DNA of 64,000 nucleotides, from positions 1,030 to 65,029 of the forward strand of contig JAVSML010024356.1 of the NCBI GenBank assembly GCA_038503035.1. Direction: 5' to 3'. The translations under genes and the position numbers were made by a program. The notes beneath the pieces were generated by a model. The model ran no database searches. It was given only the letters and a program-made list of their open reading frames with translations, and was not told where the DNA came from. This DNA comes from Crocodylus rhombifer. Lineage: Eukaryota; Chordata; Crocodylia; Crocodylidae. Of the stretch, positions 11,890 to 23,235 are shown piece after piece. The first letter of the stretch is position 1. The number at the start of each line of letters is the position of its first letter.

Positions 11890-12250
11890 GCAAAGCTGGC
11901 CTTACGGAAAATGGTGCCGTAAGCAATTTGTATGGCATCCCCCCACACACCGGTGTCCACCCCTGGTACCACCACCCCACCACCCCCCACTCCAAACTCA
12001 GCAACACTACTACAGGGAGAAGCAGGTGGGCAGGGATACAGGGTGCAGTCCGGTGGGAAGGCAGAGTAGCATGGTGTGCTGCTGTCACCCACACTACCCA
12101 TCCCTGCTCCTCCTGAGCAGTGGCTGGAGATGGGCTGCGGGTGGAAGTGCACTTTTGGTTTCATCACTGGCTCAGCAATCGGCCACTGGGAGACCGCACC
12201 CCCCCCCCCGGTTGGTGATTGGGGGGCCCCTCCCTGTTCAGTCCTGATAG
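11890..12250. mobile_element. GC-rich hAT-like repeat
   Basis: The left end CAAAGCTGGCCTTACGG resembles the hAT terminus CAGGGCCGGCCTTAGGG. The interior (CCACTGGGAGACCGCACCCC, a C run, GGTTGGTGATTGGGGGGCCC) is closely related to 13620-13745. The open frames on both strands are products of GC-rich, stop-poor sequence and have no domains. The right boundary is uncertain. Confidence 0.45.
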
Positions 12251-12392
12251 TCCTTTGGAGATGCCTCATTGTGCCCATTAACTCTGTAGGGATGCTAAGC
12301 ATCTAACTCCACCTATTTCGATCACCCTACTGGAGCAAGGCACCACTTCTAACACATTGTAACCCATAAATAAAAGTGTCAAGGCCAATACA

Positions 12393-12440
12393 AGGCCTTA
12401 TTTATTTGGTTTATATGCTGCCCTCCCCAAAAAGGCAAGG
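12393..12440 (-). mobile_element. SINE or L2-type tail, minus strand
   Basis: On the minus strand it reads GGGAGGGCAGCATATAAACC followed by AAATAAATAAGG. The same kind of tail occurs on the plus strand at 37420-37460 (GGAAGGCAGGATATAAATCT then AATAAATAAATAAACAAAT), a usual 3' end of old tetrapod SINEs and LINEs. Confidence 0.4.
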
Positions 12441-12571
12441 GTCAATTTATCATAAAAACAAGATAAATCACAATATTGATCTCACCCTTCACTTCTGTGT
12501 CTCTAGTCCTCTTCTGTAAAAAAATTCTAATCATGCTTCTTTTGTCTTTCTTATCCAGTATCCTTTTAGGT

Positions 12572-12755
12572 CAGGAGCAGGCTATTATTTTAGGCAGTGG
12601 GCTGCTTACTGAGTTTTGGCAAACCAAGGGCTGCATGACAGGCAGTCAGGGGCAGATAAATATCAATTTCCTAAAAATTTTAGGGGCCCCATGGGCCAGA
12701 TAGAATGGCCTGCTGGGCCGCATCTGACCCGCAGGCTGCATTTTGCCCACCCCTG
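12572..12755. mobile_element. hAT non-autonomous element with 8-bp duplication
   Basis: The ends CAGGAGCAGGCTATT and (inverted) CAGGGGTGGGCAAAA form hAT terminal inverted repeats. Flanks TTTTAGGT (12564-12571) and TTTTAGAT (12756-12763) match 7 of 8, the length expected for hAT target duplications. The interior (TTTAGGGGCCCCATGGGCCA) also occurs inverted at 58314-58500. It has no transposase. Confidence 0.75.
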
Positions 12756-12779
12756 TTTTAGATTATTAATAATTTGAGT

Positions 12780-12890
12780 CACTTCACCACACTTGTACAG
12801 CACCTAGCACTGTGGAGCCCTAACCTTGGTTAGGCCATCAAGGTGATGCTGCAACACAGATAGTAAGGATGTAGAAAGGCAAGTAACACC
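12780..12890 (+). mobile_element. Old CORE-SINE/MIR-type remnant
   Basis: The segment TTGTACAGCACCTAGCACTG, then TGGAGCCCTAACCTTGGTTA, matches the conserved 3' portion of ancient amniote SINEs (usual form TGTACAGCGCCTAGCACAAT GGGGCCCTGATC). Confidence 0.55.
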
Positions 12891-13599
12891 AGACACTCTC
12901 TTCTTTGTCCTGCCTTTCTCTGTGGAAAGATGCACAGATAAACTTAGACTTTCTTTGTTAGGTATTTACATATTATCTTCTCAGAGGACACAAAAAAGTG
13001 ATTTTTGTGCCTCTCCATTAAAAGAATAAGTAGTTTTCAAATGAGTTAGGACACCAAGCTAGGAATGTTGTTCCCTAAAAAAATTATATATCCATGTCCT
13101 GGGCAGATGACATGTTAAATCAGTACAACTGTCTTTTTCATGAGTGTGAAAAAATAAGCAGACATAAAACTCCCTACATCAGGATAACTTCCTCCAATCC
13201 TGTGTGGAATTAGCTCTGAAAGTAACAAAGGGAAAACTTCACTGCTGCAAGTTACACTTTTAGCTGCATATGCATCTGCGCAGATTGTGGAGAAATTTAC
13301 ATCAGCAGACAAAAATCAATGTAAGTTACAGGAGTGTAAGTGTCCAATCTGTCCTGGTCTGGGATAATACCAGTAAATGAACAAGTAAGATTTGGATGCG
13401 GCTTGGATGGAAATAAATCAACAAAGGATACTTTCCCCAATCAAAATCAGTTGCATGTTGATAAGTAAAGCAGAACTTAATTAATACATTAACTTGCCAT
13501 CCATCTGATATTACAGAAAAGGTCTCTGTTAGAAACAATTTTGCTACTAACTACATGTTCTGCCAACAATCCCTGTTGCTGTTTTGCATGCTAGCAAAA
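12891..13599. other. Unassigned spacer
   Basis: No gene or recognisable repeat is visible. Open frames on the minus strand (13115-13312 and 13326-13538) have no domain or splice evidence. Confidence 0.4.
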
Positions 13600-13760
13600 A
13601 GATCAGCCATGCATCCCTTGGACGTGCCAGCCATGAAGCCGGAAGTGCTGGCAGAAGTACACTTCTGGTTTCACCTCTGGCTCAGCGATCGGCCACTGGG
13701 GGACCCCAGCCCCAGCTGGTTATTGGGGAGCACCAGTCGCCCATGGATGGGAGTTAACTT
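13600..13760. mobile_element. GC-rich repeat fragment related to 12130-12240
   Basis: It shares the run AAGTACACTTCTGGTTTCAC, CTGGCTCAGCGATCGGCCAC, TGGGGGACCCCAGCC with the 12.1-12.2 kb element. The end CACCAGTCGCCCATGG is similar to CCAGTCACCCATGC in the 40.4 kb block. It is a fragment of a dispersed GC-rich family. Confidence 0.5.
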
Positions 13761-16586
13761 GCATCACGTGAATACATATACACAGCCAATAGTACCTAGA
13801 GGCTCCTGATCCAACCCAGCTGTATGCAAAGCAACATTATGGTCCAAAGGTACCTTGGAAACTTACAAACTATGGAAGACGCTTTGGAATTATTACAAGG
13901 GGGACAGAGAGAATGAAAAAGACTGACTGAAGGAAAATAAAGAGCAAAAACGGCTAATGAAAAACAGAAAAATGACACATACATCTGAAGAATAAAAATG
14001 CAACATGAAGAAAACATCCATAAGAAATGACAGCTAAATGGTAAGACCAGGATCTGCCTTCACCCATCAGAATAATAATATTTAAAGAATAGAAAATTGT
14101 TTTCCAAAGTAGATAACAGTATACTGTTTCATTAAAATTTCCTACTGTTGTTGCCACTGAAGATCCCTCGGCAGTAGTTATTGTATCAGATTTTCAACTA
14201 CTGTGTCATCATGGCTGGTCTGGATGCCAGAGAACAGCAACATACTTTGTACCTTTTCTACACAAGCACTTGAATCAACTATGGAAACTTTTTTTTTGAA
14301 TAAATTCTTTTGGGGGGGCTCAAAGGGTTATATGAGCCCTGTGGGTTTTTAGTCTCTTCCTTAATGATGGGCACAGAATTAACCATGGCTCGACCACATT
14401 TTGGTCTTCTAGACAAGGTCCTTTGGATTTTACTACTTAATTTGGCTGCTTATTTTAGATGTTCTTGGATGGCTGAAGGTTTTTTGTTTTTTTAAAGCTC
14501 CTGGCTGCAACATCAGTTGCTTATTTGTGGGGCCAATAAATTACATTGCAGGTACTTTTAACAGTATTTACCTGAATGTGACTCTGACAAAAGATGATGA
14601 TGTCCTGAAATAACATTTATGTAGAATAAGCTGGTGCCTATGTTAAAACTGGAATAATACCAAGCAGGCAGCTTATATTAAAACAAAATTCATTCAGCAG
14701 GAACAACAAAAGCAGGACCTCCTATACAAGGGGTGTGGTGAAAAAAGGGAAGAAGTAAAATCAGTCCCAGTCAAAGCTACAACTTCTTGCAGCCCTTTCT
14801 GAACCCAGAACTGTGTAGGGAATACTCCCTATCACTGTGGAGCTCTAGGAACAAGGTGCTGTCTTGTCTACTACATTTGGTTATGGAGAAAAACTGGAAG
14901 CAGGAAGCAAAGCAGGAACTGAGCATCCAGAGAACTCTCCATGGTGCTGACTGGCTTCCTCTGTCCAGTGCTGAATGGCTGTTTGTTTGAACCCTCTCCA
15001 GCACCCTCCTTCAGTCTTTTTATCTTAGCCTCACACTGACCCTCCTACATTCTTCTTTTCAACCCATTCCCCTTTCCCACCTTTCCTTTCCCTTTAGTTT
15101 ATCTAAATAACCTAAGTAAACACACCCCCAAACCAAACAGAAAAATTATTGCAGAACTAATGTGTTATGTGTTGCCAACCCATTGTTTGTTCTGTTTGTA
15201 TGTTATGCATCCTCCTCCCCTCCCTACCCCATATCATTCATTTCAACTGTAAAATGCAAAGGGGAGGACCCATCTGTTGCTCTTCTTGGACAATACCTGG
15301 CACAATGGGACTTTATTTCTGGTTGCCAATTGGCACTATGGCAATATATACTAATTATTGTCATTATTATTATGTCCCCATTCAGTCACTGTATGCAATC
15401 CATTGAAGTATCTAAGCAAATAGCCCTCTTACAGTAGAATGACCATCTTTGCCAACTATATGCTTTGATCTCCCTGTACTCATTGCTCAACTTTAGGATA
15501 CAGTATACCATACAACCATCTACCTATATAGATACATAAAAAGTTGTATTTAAATATTATGCAAAAAAGTCTTCCTTTGCCTTACTAATGAACATCCTAG
15601 CATCCAGACAATATGCAATGTATCATGAAAAAAAAGGTTGGAAACCATTCCAACAAATTTCTCATTTCAGCAGCCCAAACTGAAATTCCTCTCAGTGTTC
15701 CTCATCAGGAACACTTCTCAAAAAAAAAAATCACAGAGCTCCAATTTTTGGACAGTGAGACAAAGCCTTGCAAATGAGGCTGCTAACAGGTGTGAAACAA
15801 AAAGAAAAGTATGCTTTACTGGAAGAGGAAGTGTGTCAGTTTAACCTGACTCACCCAATGTTGCCTGGGTGCTTCAGTGGGGCTTTTGGGCACTTTTATC
15901 TAAAAACTGATTCAATCCTTCTGAAATCCTTTTGATTCAATGAGCTATTAGATAAAAATGCCAAAAAGCCCTAATGAAGTACATAACCTATACAGATGCT
16001 GCGTGAGCCAGATCAAATTGGCGTGATGCTTCTTCTGGGCACACTGTGTTCAGTGCAGGGGTGCTCTGAGCTGAAAGTAAAGCAGTGTTTTTGTGGGAGG
16101 TTTTTTTCATGTCTGTAAAAAGCCTGAGTGATAAAGGGTTCAGCATAAGAGACAGTGGTGTGGATCAGCAGAGGAATGTGATGAGTTGACTTAATGAGAA
16201 TTTATTGAGCAATGAGTAGTTGTTACCTTGGGACAAATACCTAACCTGAACCAGGGTGTATCTAGGGCTGCACTGAAATGCAGGAACAAAACAGGGGGTA
16301 AACAGGGTGAGTTAGAAGAGGAAGAATAGGGTGAGTAGAAGAGGCAATGAGTGAGGAGCAGTCTCTGGGAGCAGAGGGGGTATGAAAGGAGTGAACAGAA
16401 CCATTAAACACCATGGAAGAAGCTAGATATAGATTCTACTCTAAACGTATACATATATAGCAACTGGAGGCATGATAAGAGCTCATATTAAAACTGATAG
16501 CTTTGGTAGTATAGCAGTGCAGCTAGTCTAGCCTGCACAACCAGCTCCAGACCCCAAGTAAATAAAACCTGAGCGGCTATCTAGAG
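13761..16586. other. Unassigned AT-rich spacer
   Basis: Several short open frames occur on both strands, but none has a domain, repeat structure or flanking splice signals that I can support. There is no recognisable repeat apart from short A and T runs. Confidence 0.4.
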
Positions 16587-16711
16587 AAGAGGTTCCTAAA
16601 CTTTTTCCTATTGCATACCCCCTTCCAGATTTAGCAGTTGCCTGCATACCATTACCAGAAGACATTTTATTTTTTAACCCGGAGAGGTCTTGTACAGTTT
16701 GGGAACCCCTG
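16587..16711. mobile_element. Short hAT derivative (125 bp)
   Basis: The ends AAGAGGTTCCTAAACTTTTT and (inverted) CAGGGGTTCCCAAACTG are a hAT terminal inverted repeat pair. Flanks ATCTAGAG (16579-16586) and ATCTAGAT (16712-16719) match 7 of 8. There is no coding capacity. Confidence 0.8.
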
Positions 16712-16799
16712 ATCTAGATTAAATCTAGCTCAGGTATATCAATGCAAGTTGTAAGCACACTTTGGATTGCAGTAGGGAGGTGAAGCATTTAAAATGTTA

Positions 16800-16875
16800 T
16801 TGAAAAGCTTGTCTAACTCTGTCCCAGCTACATGGTTGGTCCAATAAAATACATCACCCTAAGAAATCCTTCCCT
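16800..16875 (+). mobile_element. PLE-associated short repeat
   Basis: It contains AAGCTTGTCTAACTCTGTCC, then TGGTTGGTCCAATAAAATAC and ATCCTTCC. This is the forward orientation of the dispersed motif found inverted at 7452-7602. Confidence 0.5.
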
Positions 16876-19719
16876 CTTCCACAATAGTCTGAAACTTAAG
16901 AGAGAATAGGAGACGCTGAATGGATGTATACAGCATCTAGAGAATTTGTACAAAACCAGATTCATGTAGTGAATTAATTCTGGCCCCTCTAACAATGTGT
17001 GTGCAAGATATTTGAAACAGAGCTCTTTTAATCTCACACAGGGAATCAAGCCCCTGAAATTCAGCCCCAAGGGAGATGGAAGAGGAGCATAATTCAATTT
17101 CTGCTTTCTAGTTTCGGGTTTATTTCAGAATAGCTAAACCAATCCAGAAAATGATCTACCTTATGTTCCCTCACCATCCTAATGGAAATGTTGGGAGGAT
17201 GCAGGCCTAAATTTCAGTAAATATTTGAAGAAGTAAAGTCTATAATCTATGTGTGCACATATCACTAATTTGCATTTACTGGGATTTGCTTCTTCAATAA
17301 AAGGTGAGATGCTGGAGAATGAATAAGAAGTTTCTCTATTTCTACATAAATGGGGCCTGAATTAAAATCATTTCTAGCAAGAAATATTAGACATATTAGA
17401 TTCATGTAAAAATATAAAGCACCAGACACTTAGGTCCTTTTCAGTTCATTCTCATTCCAATGAGACAGAAAATAAAACTCGACGAGGTCTTATGGAATCT
17501 GCTACAAAATAGTAAAGTTTCAAATTTTCGCCTAATTGAGTTAACAGCTCATATTTCCCACGTCACCCCTAACTGGGGTAAATTGTTTTCAGTCTTTAAA
17601 GCTGTACATTCATGTACCAACACGTGTAAACTTTCATATATAAAATATACGGCCCTTACAAACCAAAAAATTTAGAAGCATGTAATTTTCTGTGGCACTA
17701 AAGGATACATAGGTTTTAAAAGAAGCAAGGAACTCACTTGTAGTGTGTCCCTGTATAGATCTCTATATTTACTTAACAAAAGGTTGGGTCTAAGCCATTC
17801 AGTCCCTATTTACATATATCCATCAAAGAGGCATAGGTAGATACAGGATGTACTTGAAATCAGACAAAAGCTCAGCAGGGTTAAGGTATTGGGTTGTAGC
17901 TTCAGTGTTTTGTTAGAAAGATCTGATAAGTGCTTAGACTCTTTGCCCAAATAAAGACCCTAACAACAGTGGGAACTAAACAGGGGAATGACAGTTAATG
18001 CAGACTGTTTAGAGCAATTAGAGTTGATTGGTGATTTCTTAAAGCCCTTAAACAGAAACAACATATAAAAAGAACTAACTGCAGTTGGATTTCACACTCA
18101 TTGCCAATCTAACTTATTATTGATTGATCTTTGTAATGTTCATAAAGGTTAAAGTATTTCTACTGCTTGAGCAGGGCTTCTGCTTTTATGAAAGCAAATA
18201 GTCTGATCTCTAAACATATTAGCAGTGTGTGTGTGTGTGTGTGTGTGTAATAAATGTTTATACTTGCCAGGGAATAAATGTCTTCTCTGCGAAGTCCTGA
18301 ATCTATTTATCAATGAAATCACTAAAGAGAAAGGGAAGATGATGAGCAGCAAGTTATCCATTAGCAGAATGACTGCCCAGACTGATGTGTTTTTAATGCA
18401 AGACCAAAGTTTGCAGTGAAATATCTTTTTAAGTTTCTTAGCCTTTTGGCTCAGATCAAATGTCTCACTGGGTGCATCCGAATCCCAAGTCCTTTGGGCT
18501 TGGGCCTGCATGTGGGATGCCTGCCAAAGAATTTAAGAGTATCTGAAGTCCTGGGGTGAGGGTCTGGGATGGAGGATGCTTGCCAGTTGTAGCACCTTAC
18601 ATTGGTGTTTCGAATGATGGAGTTCTGTCTGGTCAATCAATATGGGTTTTGGAATGATTGAGTTCTCCTCAATCAATATGATTTGGAACCAACTTGACTG
18701 ATTTGACCTGGAACACAAAATTTATTTATATATTTATATATAATATCTATTAATTCTACACCTGTATATTATTGCATTATAAAAAAACGTGTTTTTAAAT
18801 GATTTGTAATGGGCACATCCTTATCTGGTACAAGTGGACTTGCAGTGATGCAAGTCTAAGGTCAATGACCTATACCAGTTTCTAAAGCTATCATAGGATT
18901 TAATCAATCATTAAATGCCACTATTGAACTTTAAGGTTAATTTAATCATTGCTATGTAGTCCTTATGTACACCTCCAGACCTCTTAAACACTTGTAAGGG
19001 ATGTAATAGCACCTTGGGCTCAAACTCTACAAAGCAAAACTCCCATTGAAGTTAGATCTCAGGCTTGACTTATCTATCACTATATTTATGTCAGCTCAAG
19101 GACCGATTTTATTTTTGCTGAAATAGTTATGCTGGTACAACACAGTTACATAGGTACAAAGGTATCTTATACTTGTATAACTTATTTGTCTTCCCACATA
19201 GGCAAATAAGCACCTATCTATTGGAATTATTGCATCCACATCGAGTGGGGGAAGTGCACTGACATAGTTACAGCAATACATTAGTGTTTATTCAAGCCTG
19301 AAGAGAAGACTGAAGGTCTACCCCCTTGCTTGGACTAATGTAGTGGTCTGGTTGTAGGGCACATAGAGAGATTTATAAGCAGGTCTGGTAAACTTTATCC
19401 AGTATTTGTAAAATATTTTGCTTTTTAGATGATACTTCATGTCACAGAAGCCAATGTCTATTAAAGATAATAGACCTCTTCATTAGGAAATTAGTGCTAC
19501 CACAGATTCAGCTTCATCATTGGGAGCCACAGTGTAAACAGGGCTACATGGGTCCTGAGATTTTCCCTGTCATAACAAAGAAGAAATTTCACACACAAAT
19601 TAAATGCCAACAGGGGTCAGGTCAGCAATGGCAGCTGCATTAGATGGATCAAAGAGTGATGCATGCTTCTGTTTCCATGTCAGCTAACTGCCTGGCACCA
19701 GCCATGAACCTGCTAGATG
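16876..19719. other. Unassigned AT-rich spacer with TG microsatellite
   Basis: No gene is visible. A (GT)n run lies at about 18226-18248. Near 18630-18690 the string TCAATCAATATG occurs twice in a short locally repeated stretch. Other sequence looks unique. Confidence 0.4.
18226..18248. repeat. (GT)n microsatellite
   Basis: This is an uninterrupted GT dinucleotide run of about 11 units. Confidence 0.9.
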
Positions 19720-19727
19720 CTTTAATG

Positions 19728-20055
19728 CAGCATTCTGACCCTGTGGGTTGCAACCCAAAAGTGGGTCACTAAGGGTCATGATCTAACTAAAAAAGAATCA
19801 ACAAACTATAAAAATGGATTCTCCTTTAAAGGAGAAAAATGTGGGAAACTGGTTTTTCCCTTGCAGGCCGGCAGAATTCCAAACTGCAAAGGGCTGCTTG
19901 GGACCCCCCATGCTCTGCACATCCACCCTGCCCCATATACTAGGGGGGCTGGAGCCTGGGGGTGGGATGCAGCGGTTTGGGGGTGAGGGGCACTGGGTTG
20001 GGACTGGCCAATGTTTACAAATGGGTCCTGGTACAAAAAAGGTTGGGAACCACTG
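19728..20055. mobile_element. hAT derivative (328 bp) with 8-bp duplication
   Basis: The left end CAGCATTCTGACCCTGTGG and the inverted right end CAGTGGTTCCCAACCTTTTT are hAT-type. Flanks CTTTAATG (19720-19727) and CTTAAATG (20056-20063) match 7 of 8. Inside is CTGTGGGTTGCAACCC, typical of Charlie-like derivatives. There is no transposase. The open frame at 19814-20245 runs across the element boundary and is not a gene. Confidence 0.8.
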
Positions 20056-20063
20056 CTTAAATG

Positions 20064-21056
20064 CACACCTTGACTGCTACCATATGCCCCCAGCTTCTCT
20101 CTGGAGGGTACATGGATTCATGAATATTGAAGCCACAGCCATGGAAAGATCTCATACTGCTTTACTACAATACAAATTTGCTGAACTTGGTGGCAGCAGC
20201 AATGCTATGGCCTACAACAATTACTTCCAGGCCCAGGGCAAATGAGAAGAGACAAGTAGGTTACAAATCAATTCCTGGAAAAGCCCCATTTTGCATAGTG
20301 TAGGGATACCTAGAACATACCTTGAAGTCAAGCCCAGCAAGTACGGAGCACCATGTGGATGGTTTTAATATGGACTACAAGAGAGAGAAAAGGGAAGGAC
20401 AGAATATGGGTTTGGGCATGCTTATATGTGAACCCTAGCCCAAGTTCTTTCAGTGCCCTGGAAGAGCTGAGGGCATGTTGGGGGTCTATGGTAAATACTA
20501 TGTTTTGTTTGTTATTTCTGCAATTAGCAAAGGCTGGTGTCTAGGCTGAAACTTTCTTAATTTGCAAAACTGCGCTGGCAACTTAAAACGCTCTCCCAGT
20601 CCAGGAGGTGGCTGAAAAGTCAGGAGCTAATGAGTTTTATTAACTCTCATAATGTCAGCAAAGTATTGGATCTTCTATTTAGTCATTCCCAAAAGAGCCA
20701 CCTAAAGAAGCAAGTGGGTCAATGACTAATTGATCAGTGCAGGGTTCTCTCTTTCCAGTCACTAGCTAAGCTATCGAACTATTCATGCAAACAGAAAAAG
20801 CATTATCAGCATTAAGGTGTTTGGGGCAGGGACTATGTTTGTGCGGCCTCTAGAACAGTCAGACTCCAGTCTTACATTATCACCTGAGCTATTTAACTAT
20901 CTGCATACTAGCTGCACCTCTACCACTACAGCAAACACAGAACAAAAATAGAGCTGGTTGGCAGCATTTCACCTTTTTTGTGTCAGAAAATGATGATTTT
21001 TCAAAACTGGAACTGATATATTCCTGCAAAGTTCCAACAAAAAGTTTGTTAGGAAA
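20064..21056. other. Unassigned spacer
   Basis: There is no recognisable gene or repeat between the hAT derivative and the CR1 tail. Confidence 0.4.
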
Positions 21057-22670
21057 TAGAATCATAGAGAAGTAGGGCTGGAAGGGACCTCCAGAGGTCA
21101 TCTAGTCCTAGCCAAACCATCCTATACAATTCAATCTAAATTCTACATAACACTGCTGTCAACCCTGACACAACACAAGACATAACACTCTAACTGGCAC
21201 AGAGGTAAAGCAGGGGAACCAACACAGCTGATGTCCTTCTCCCATAAAAGGCTGTCAATATAGGCTCAAGAGGTCCCAAGTAGAGGGCCACGCCCCCTGC
21301 TACAGATGAAGGCAAAAACACCCATAGTCTGTACAGATCTAACCATAGGATAAAAGTCCTTTCTGACCCCAAATTTGGTGGTCAGTCTAACTCTAAACAG
21401 AAGGGAAAGATTCTCTAGCCAGGAAAGTCTCAGCAAAAGCACTGGCACACCTTGTCAAAATCCCCAGCCTTGACTGCAGCAAAACACCAAATGCCTCTGA
21501 GGAAGGCTCAAAAACACCCAAACACATGTAGTAAAAAGGGGCAGAGAGGTCAACCAACAAAGCCCAGAAACATGGAAAATACCCCTAGTAGAATTTAGGC
21601 ATAGCTATGGCCAGATCATTCCCAGCCAGTGGCTGTCCAACCTTTTCTTGAACACTTCAGGTGATAGAGAGTGCACAGTCCCCGAGCAGTCTATGCCACT
21701 GCCTCACCGTTCTAACATTGAAGAAGATTTCCCCGACATACACGTACTTTGCTGCAACTTCAAGTCATGGGTCTACAGCCTCTTTTCTGCAGCCAGAGGG
21801 AAAATGTTCTTTTCCCCTTCTTTATGGCAGCCCTTCAGGTATTCAAAGACAGCTACCATGTCCCTCCCCATCTGTGGCTCCTCAACTGACTTGCTTTCCA
21901 AGCCCTGTAATCATCTTTGTTGCCCACCTCTGACTTTTTCACATCCTTTTTAAAATGTGGAGCCCAGAACCACATACAACACTCTAGACAGGCACTATCA
22001 TCTCCTGCATCTTGCACCTAATGCTTCTATTGATGCATCCCAAAACCACATTTGCCTTTTATGCAGCTGCATGACACTGCAGACCTATATTAATTCTGTG
22101 ATCTACCAAGATCCCCAGGTCCTTCTCCATAGTACTGCCAGCCAGGAGTCACCTATGCTGTACCTGTGGTTTTGACTATTTTTCTGTGGTGTGGCACCTT
22201 GCACTTGTCAACACTGAACTTCATCCAGTTAGTTCCAGCCCAGCTTTCCAATCTGTTGAGCCCCTTCTAAACTGTGCTCCCATTCTCCAATCCATTCACA
22301 GTCCTTCCCAGTTTTGTGTCATCTGAAAACTTGCTCCAGAAACTTTCTATGCCAGCATCCAAATCATTAATAAATGCATTAAACATTGTTGGGCCCAGGA
22401 CAGATCCTTGTGGGACTCCATTTGAAACCTCCTGCCATTCTGACATGGACCCATTAATAATTACCACTTGCCTGTGTCTATTGAGCCAGTGATGTATCCA
22501 CCTTATAGGAATTTTTTCCAGCCCACATTTCTCCAATATGTTTATGAGAAGGTCATGTAGGACCCTCTCAAAAGTCTTGCTGAACTCCCGATACACTATT
22601 TCCATGGCATTCCCTTCATCCACCCAAGTAGTTACTTTGTCAAAGGAGGAAATGTTCCTCAAGTCTACAA
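21057..22670 (-). mobile_element. CR1 LINE copy with RT end, minus strand
   Basis: The 3' tail at 21057 reads CTATGATTCTA on the minus strand. A long 3' UTR of about 600 bp follows, then ORF2. The minus-strand frame 22267-22662 encodes the RT core: a degenerate YREFSKTFERVLHDLLINIL, then [20 protein letters not shown], then KFSDDTK, which keeps both catalytic aspartates of the F-A-D-D box. Stops and frameshifts disrupt the remainder. It is the same subfamily as the copy at 6488-8022 but without the nested insertion. Confidence 0.9.
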
Positions 22671-22709
22671 ATATGGGGGGAGAGAGAGAGACCCCACCCC
22701 AAAAAACCC

Positions 22710-22810
22710 AACGGCTCAGAAACTAGGGTATTCACCTGGAGTGTGAGACCAAGCAGGGATACAGACTTCCATCTCCTATATCTCCTAACCACCAGTGCAC
22801 TGGCCATTCT
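22710..22810. repeat. Possible tRNA-like SINE or foldback piece
   Basis: The text CTAGGGTATTCACCTGGAGT, then GTGAGACC, and further on the inverted-looking CCTAACCACCAGTGCACTGG, resembles the two arms of a tRNA-derived repeat unit seen in reptiles (TGGTTAGGGCACTCACCTGG). It is highly decayed and the call is tentative. Confidence 0.25.
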
Positions 22811-23104
22811 GGTGCTGCACTTTCTCAATCTCTGCTACTGGAGCTATTCAACTTTGTGTAACTGGAACATCATTTAGGGCTGAACAGACTGATTCTCTTG
22901 TCCTATCATCCTCTCTTGCTTCTTCACCTCTTTTTTGTTTATTTGTTTGTTTTTTGTTTGCAGAGAGAAAAGCTTTTAAATGCAAAACATTTTTCCTCAG
23001 CTCTCTGATCCTCTCCTGCATGGTTGTGTATATAAAGTAATGTATGTTAGCGAGAAGGTTGCATATGGTGAGTCCCCTTGGGATGATGTTATATTTCTTG
23101 TACT

Positions 23105-23235
23105 CTGAGGAAGATTGTCTTGCATTCAAAACCTTGTCTAACTTTATTCAACCTACATAACTGGTCCCATAAAAAACATAACTTTTAGAAATTCTTGCTT
23201 CTCGCATAATTTCTGGACCATTCTGGCTACAACAT
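23105..23235 (+). mobile_element. PLE-associated short repeat
   Basis: It contains CTGAGGAAGATTGTCTTGCA, CCTTGTCTAACTTTATTCAA, ACTGGTCCCATAAAAAACAT and CTTCTCGCATAATTTCTGGA, followed by GGCTACAACATCA. The last two segments recur at 45010-45058 (CTCTTGCATAATTCCTGAAC, GAGCTACAACATCA), showing a longer shared unit. Confidence 0.55.

Noticed and set aside
11769..12302. Open frame of 177 codons on the minus strand
   Set aside because: It runs across the boundaries of two different repeats (a MITE-like element and a GC-rich hAT-like block), so it cannot be one gene.
19814..20245. Open frame of 143 codons on the plus strand
   Set aside because: It begins inside a hAT derivative and passes its target duplication into unrelated sequence, so it is chance.
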